Shown here in pieces: positions 61,157 to 64,000 of a DNA stretch of 64,000 nucleotides. Each line of letters starts with the position of its first letter. The first letter of the stretch is position 1. This DNA is from Cliona cf. orientalis (lineage: Eukaryota; Porifera; Demospongiae; Clionaida; Clionaidae), in NCBI GenBank assembly GCA_963930775.1, contig OZ005707.1:5022001-5086000 (forward strand), read 5' to 3'. The notes under the pieces are model-generated. The model saw nothing but the letters and a program-made list of their open reading frames with translations, did no database searches and was not told where the DNA came from. A program made the position numbers and the translations under genes.

Positions 61157-62353
61157 CTAGAGAATAGTGCAGCATGATCCGTTTGTTCTCCCATTTCTGT
61201 TTGCAGCTTTATGGCTACTTTGACTGGACGGCAGAGCCTCTTTTGAGCAGTTTGGATCTCTCTTGACTTCATCACTGATAATATCGATAAGCTGGCTGTG
61301 TATGTACGTGCATGGAGGGCTGTGAACAATATGCATGGGACAACCATCATCACCTTTAAAAGAAAGTTTCTCATTACCACAGAGAGTATCATCAAATGAC
61401 GATCTGTTTACGTCAGCTTTCAAAGATGAAGGAGGGTTGCTACAGTCACTCAGTCTATGGAAAGTTCCTTGCTCAGTTTCGGAATTATTTTCAGTTGTGG
61501 GGCTGCTATCTGGGCTGCTCTGAGGTGAGTGTTCCCCTCTTAGGGCTCTTTCAAGCACCTCTACCAAATCTTTGTGGCCTAGGTGCTGGGTCTCTCTCTT
61601 CAGACACTTGTAAAGCCGTCTATAAGCACGTGCACCTTTACGTGGCAGTATAATTGTGTAAAAATGGTTTGCCTTTTCTTGGTGTGATGGCAGTTTTTCT
61701 AAATCTTCACATTCCCCAGAATGTAACAGTTCTTTTTCAAACAAATGTGGCACAAGACTCACAAAGTTTGTACGCTCAGTAAATAGATGTGTTTTATTCA
61801 CTACAGCTTTCTTCAAGATACATTCTTGCTCAGCTGTCGAGCTTATAGAGTGACTAGACTTAGCTGTCGAGTGACTAGACTTGGCTGGCTGTGATTGACT
61901 CTCTCCCGAAGAAGTAAGTGTAATATGCAGTATACTCTTTTGTGATTGAGACCCAGATGACGATAGAGTAACTGAGATTGGAAGGTGACTCTCATTGAAG
62001 TGCATAATACTTGGTTGTGATGCCTCACTCGATGCTAGTCTTTGATAATCTGGGATATTGGTAAATTGTAATCCAGTTGGAGTTTCCGATCTGACAATGG
62101 CTTCACCTTCTGTAATACTAGCAAGAGAGCTGGACATAATATTATGTAAGGAGGACAGTCTTTGTGATAAGTTTCCACTTCTTTCCTTCATTTCTTCTAT
62201 AGTTGGCAAGTCTGAGCTCTTTCTTAGTAGAGAAGCACTTATTTCTCTGCTTGGAGCATAGCCAGAGTCAACAGACCCTGCCTCAGATGTCTTTCTTGGT
62301 GATGGTACACCTAGCAAGTTAGAATCTGATGAAGACATTTTCTCTTGGTCCAT
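61157..62353 (-). CDS. CARD protein with C-terminal CAAX box (array member C)
   Basis: Intronless, 398 aa, the most diverged member. SVDSGYAPS at 27-35 replaces the degron-like motif of A and B. A Ser-rich region follows (two SSSG.SQSQ-type phrases and SSHSTAKSSHS). The single CARD is at about 173-273 (ECILKKAVVNKTHLFTE ... FYTIILPRKGARAYRRLYKCL ... HKDLVEVLERAL). The linker SPQSSPDSSPTTENN is shared with B, then a unique about 100-residue extension. It ends NGSCCTIL; with Leu last, the CTIL box predicts geranylgeranylation rather than farnesylation. Start context: first Met of MDQEKMSSSDSN. Confidence 0.8.
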   Translation of the reverse strand: MDQEKMSSSDSNLLGVPSPRKTSEAGSVDSGYAPSREISASLLRKSSDLPTIEEMKERSGNLSQRLSSLHNIMSSSLASITEGEAIVRSETPTGLQFTNIPDYQRLASSEASQPSIMHFNESHLPISVTLSSSGSQSQKSILHITLTSSGESQSQPAKSSHSTAKSSHSISSTAEQECILKKAVVNKTHLFTERTNFVSLVPHLFEKELLHSGECEDLEKLPSHQEKANHFYTIILPRKGARAYRRLYKCLKRETQHLGHKDLVEVLERALRGEHSPQSSPDSSPTTENNSETEQGTFHRLSDCSNPPSSLKADVNRSSFDDTLCGNEKLSFKGDDGCPMHIVHSPPCTYIHSQLIDIISDEVKRDPNCSKEALPSSQSSHKAANRNGRTNGSCCTIL

Positions 62354-63819
62354 ATTCTGCCCGGCACCCGAGAATCAGTTTATCACCAGCTCAGTACTGT
62401 AGAGATTTGATTGGCGTTTAATGATGGGGGAGTCAAAGTTCAGTCATGGGTATAAATTGTGTGACGCATGATAGGATGCCATGACGGGCCACATATACAT
62501 AGCTGAGATTCTATAACCAGGGCATAATATAGTACTGAGCAGCAAATGACGTATACTACTGACACTGCCTACACAAATCAGAGCATGCAGTACGTTTGTC
62601 ACGTCACACACCTGATCAAACAGCTGTAATATTATAACTGACCCCATTTAATGAAGTGGGGGTGGACGGGTTCATGGTTGAGTACATTTTGCCATGTGAC
62701 ATAATGATGCCGTGACCAAATTAATGATCTATAATCAGGGCTTACATAATAATAGTAATAATTATTATTATTGCTAACATACATGTAATTATATAATATC
62801 AATGCGCCATACACACTGACACTGCCTACACAAACCATAGTTGGATATGTAGTCAAAAGCTGGAATCTATTATTATACCCAGTACATGCACGGCTGAATC
62901 CCTTTTGAGGTTGATCGCACGTGTTCATGCTATATATTGGCATGAGTACGGCCATAGTGTATGGATTATATACCATTATTATTATTATTCTCTGAGTGCA
63001 AGTACCCCTAGCAATATGTTGCCTGGTGTTGATTAATTCTGAGTGCATGTGAAGTTAAGATTATAGCGATCGGTAGATCATCCATGCCTGCATGCATGTC
63101 TTCTGACCTGCACAATAATAATTTTATTAGGAATCAGAACTATAATTATATCAGTAAATTAAAATTGTTACTGCTATAATATACACAGTGGAAAGAGTCT
63201 TGAGTCCAAGTGCCATGTGTACGTCGCTGGTAGTTGTCTGTATTATGTCTCAAGAATTCTGGGGGTGTGTACATGCATGTACACGTAGTAACAAGCCACT
63301 CCCGCTATAGTACAGGATGGTGATGCATTGCAGCCTAGCTATAGCTGGAGGATCTAGACTCTAGTGACTGGTACTATTATAGCTGTTAATTACACATTGC
63401 AGATCCATGTTTACTGCATGCAGTAGTCTTCTAAAGTGGATGTCACTTGGTATTAAAGTTCACCGACAATCATAATTGTTTTTACCGTAATATGATCCGG
63501 CATACCGTGGTATGATCTTCAACCTCTCTTATAAAAACAATGGCCGGTATGATGATGTCATGTATGACAGGACATCCAGCTGTTTATTCCTTTGGGCTCC
63601 CAAAAAAATTCTGTGGTCAGCGTGGTCAGACCATCCCACACTTGCCATGAATCCCCTTGGCCCTATTTTAAATTTATAAGTAGCTACGTGTAGTCTCTCG
63701 TATTGAATTTCTATGTCAGAATTAGATAGAATTACTGATAGCTGCAGAAGATTTTGAAGTGCTTTTTTTTTGGCAAATTATTTGGTGCATTCTGGAATTT
63801 CAGTTAGCTAGCTACCAGT
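62354..63819. other. Right intergenic region
   Basis: AT-rich with ATTATTATT tracts (about 62754-62774, 62967-62992). A phrase containing ACTGACACTGCCTACACAAA occurs twice (about 62559 and 62816), marking a diverged duplication of about 250 bp. TACCGTAATATGATCC and CATACCGTGGTATGATC near 63484-63513 resemble MITE ends but were not paired. No gene seen. Confidence 0.5.
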
Positions 63820-64000
63820 ATGAGTAAGAAGCTTGCACATTCACACTCATTGCGGCGAAGGTGTTTCGCAAAATCAGATCTCCTCCTTCCTGACTCCTGC
63901 AATGCATCTGGCGGAGCAGATCAAGATCCCAGTACACCAAAGACTCCTGACGATCACACTCCAGCCGCCCTCATTACTATTGAGGATGCAGACAACAGCA
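63820..64000 (+). CDS. Partial frame running off the window
   Basis: An ATG at 63820 opens 60 codons without a stop to the window edge: MSKKLAHSHSLRRRCFAKSD, then LLLPDSCNASGGADQDPSTP and a Pro/Thr/Asp-rich stretch. Composition suits a disordered N-terminus of a real protein on the plus strand, divergent from the CARD array. Not identifiable from this fragment. Confidence 0.4.
   Translation, partial: MSKKLAHSHSLRRRCFAKSDLLLPDSCNASGGADQDPSTPKTPDDHTPAALITIEDADNS

Overview
The window is animal nuclear DNA. Genes are split by many short GT-AG introns, the DNA is AT-rich with dispersed foldback/MITE-like elements, and the proteins are metazoan (PDZ-LIM adaptor, FAM13-type RhoGAP, phospholipid scramblases, epsin, URM1, CARD proteins). 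Compact spacing, short introns and divergence from vertebrate sequences suggest a non-bilaterian animal. I favour a demosponge, but that is inference. Exon models were built by hand from splice signals, phase closure and family alignment, without transcripts or database searches.

Layout: 1-4755 has no recognisable gene. 4756-15550 (-) is a PDZ + 3 LIM (ALP/Enigma/ZASP) gene in 11 exons. It is head-to-head with a large FAM13-like RhoGAP gene, 16279-24533 (+, 23 exons), followed within 200 bp by a CRT-like drug/metabolite transporter, 24729-28823 (+). Two phospholipid scramblase genes lie in tandem on the minus strand: 29385-32337 looks intact and carries a possible alternative membrane-anchored first exon; 32670-35514 looks broken. 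An epsin gene (35914-44821, +) is divergent from the second scramblase. 45.2-51.3 kb holds unrecognised minus-strand exons and two large minisatellites. A cysteine-rich single-pass receptor (51301-55558, -) shares a 141-bp promoter interval with URM1 (55700-56005, +).

56.4-62.4 kb (-) contains three intronless paralogues. Each has a Ser/Thr-rich N-terminus with an SGY motif close to the DSGxxS degron, one or two CARD-like death-fold domains, and a C-terminal CAAX prenylation box. I know of no standard family with this architecture, and this array is my main candidate for an undescribed system: lipid-anchored CARD adaptors next to a cysteine-rich receptor. An open frame of unknown identity runs off the right edge.

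Promoters of several genes (CRT-like, both scramblases, the scramblase alternative exon, URM1/receptor) share a 12-bp GC box of the type GTGGGCGGGGCT.
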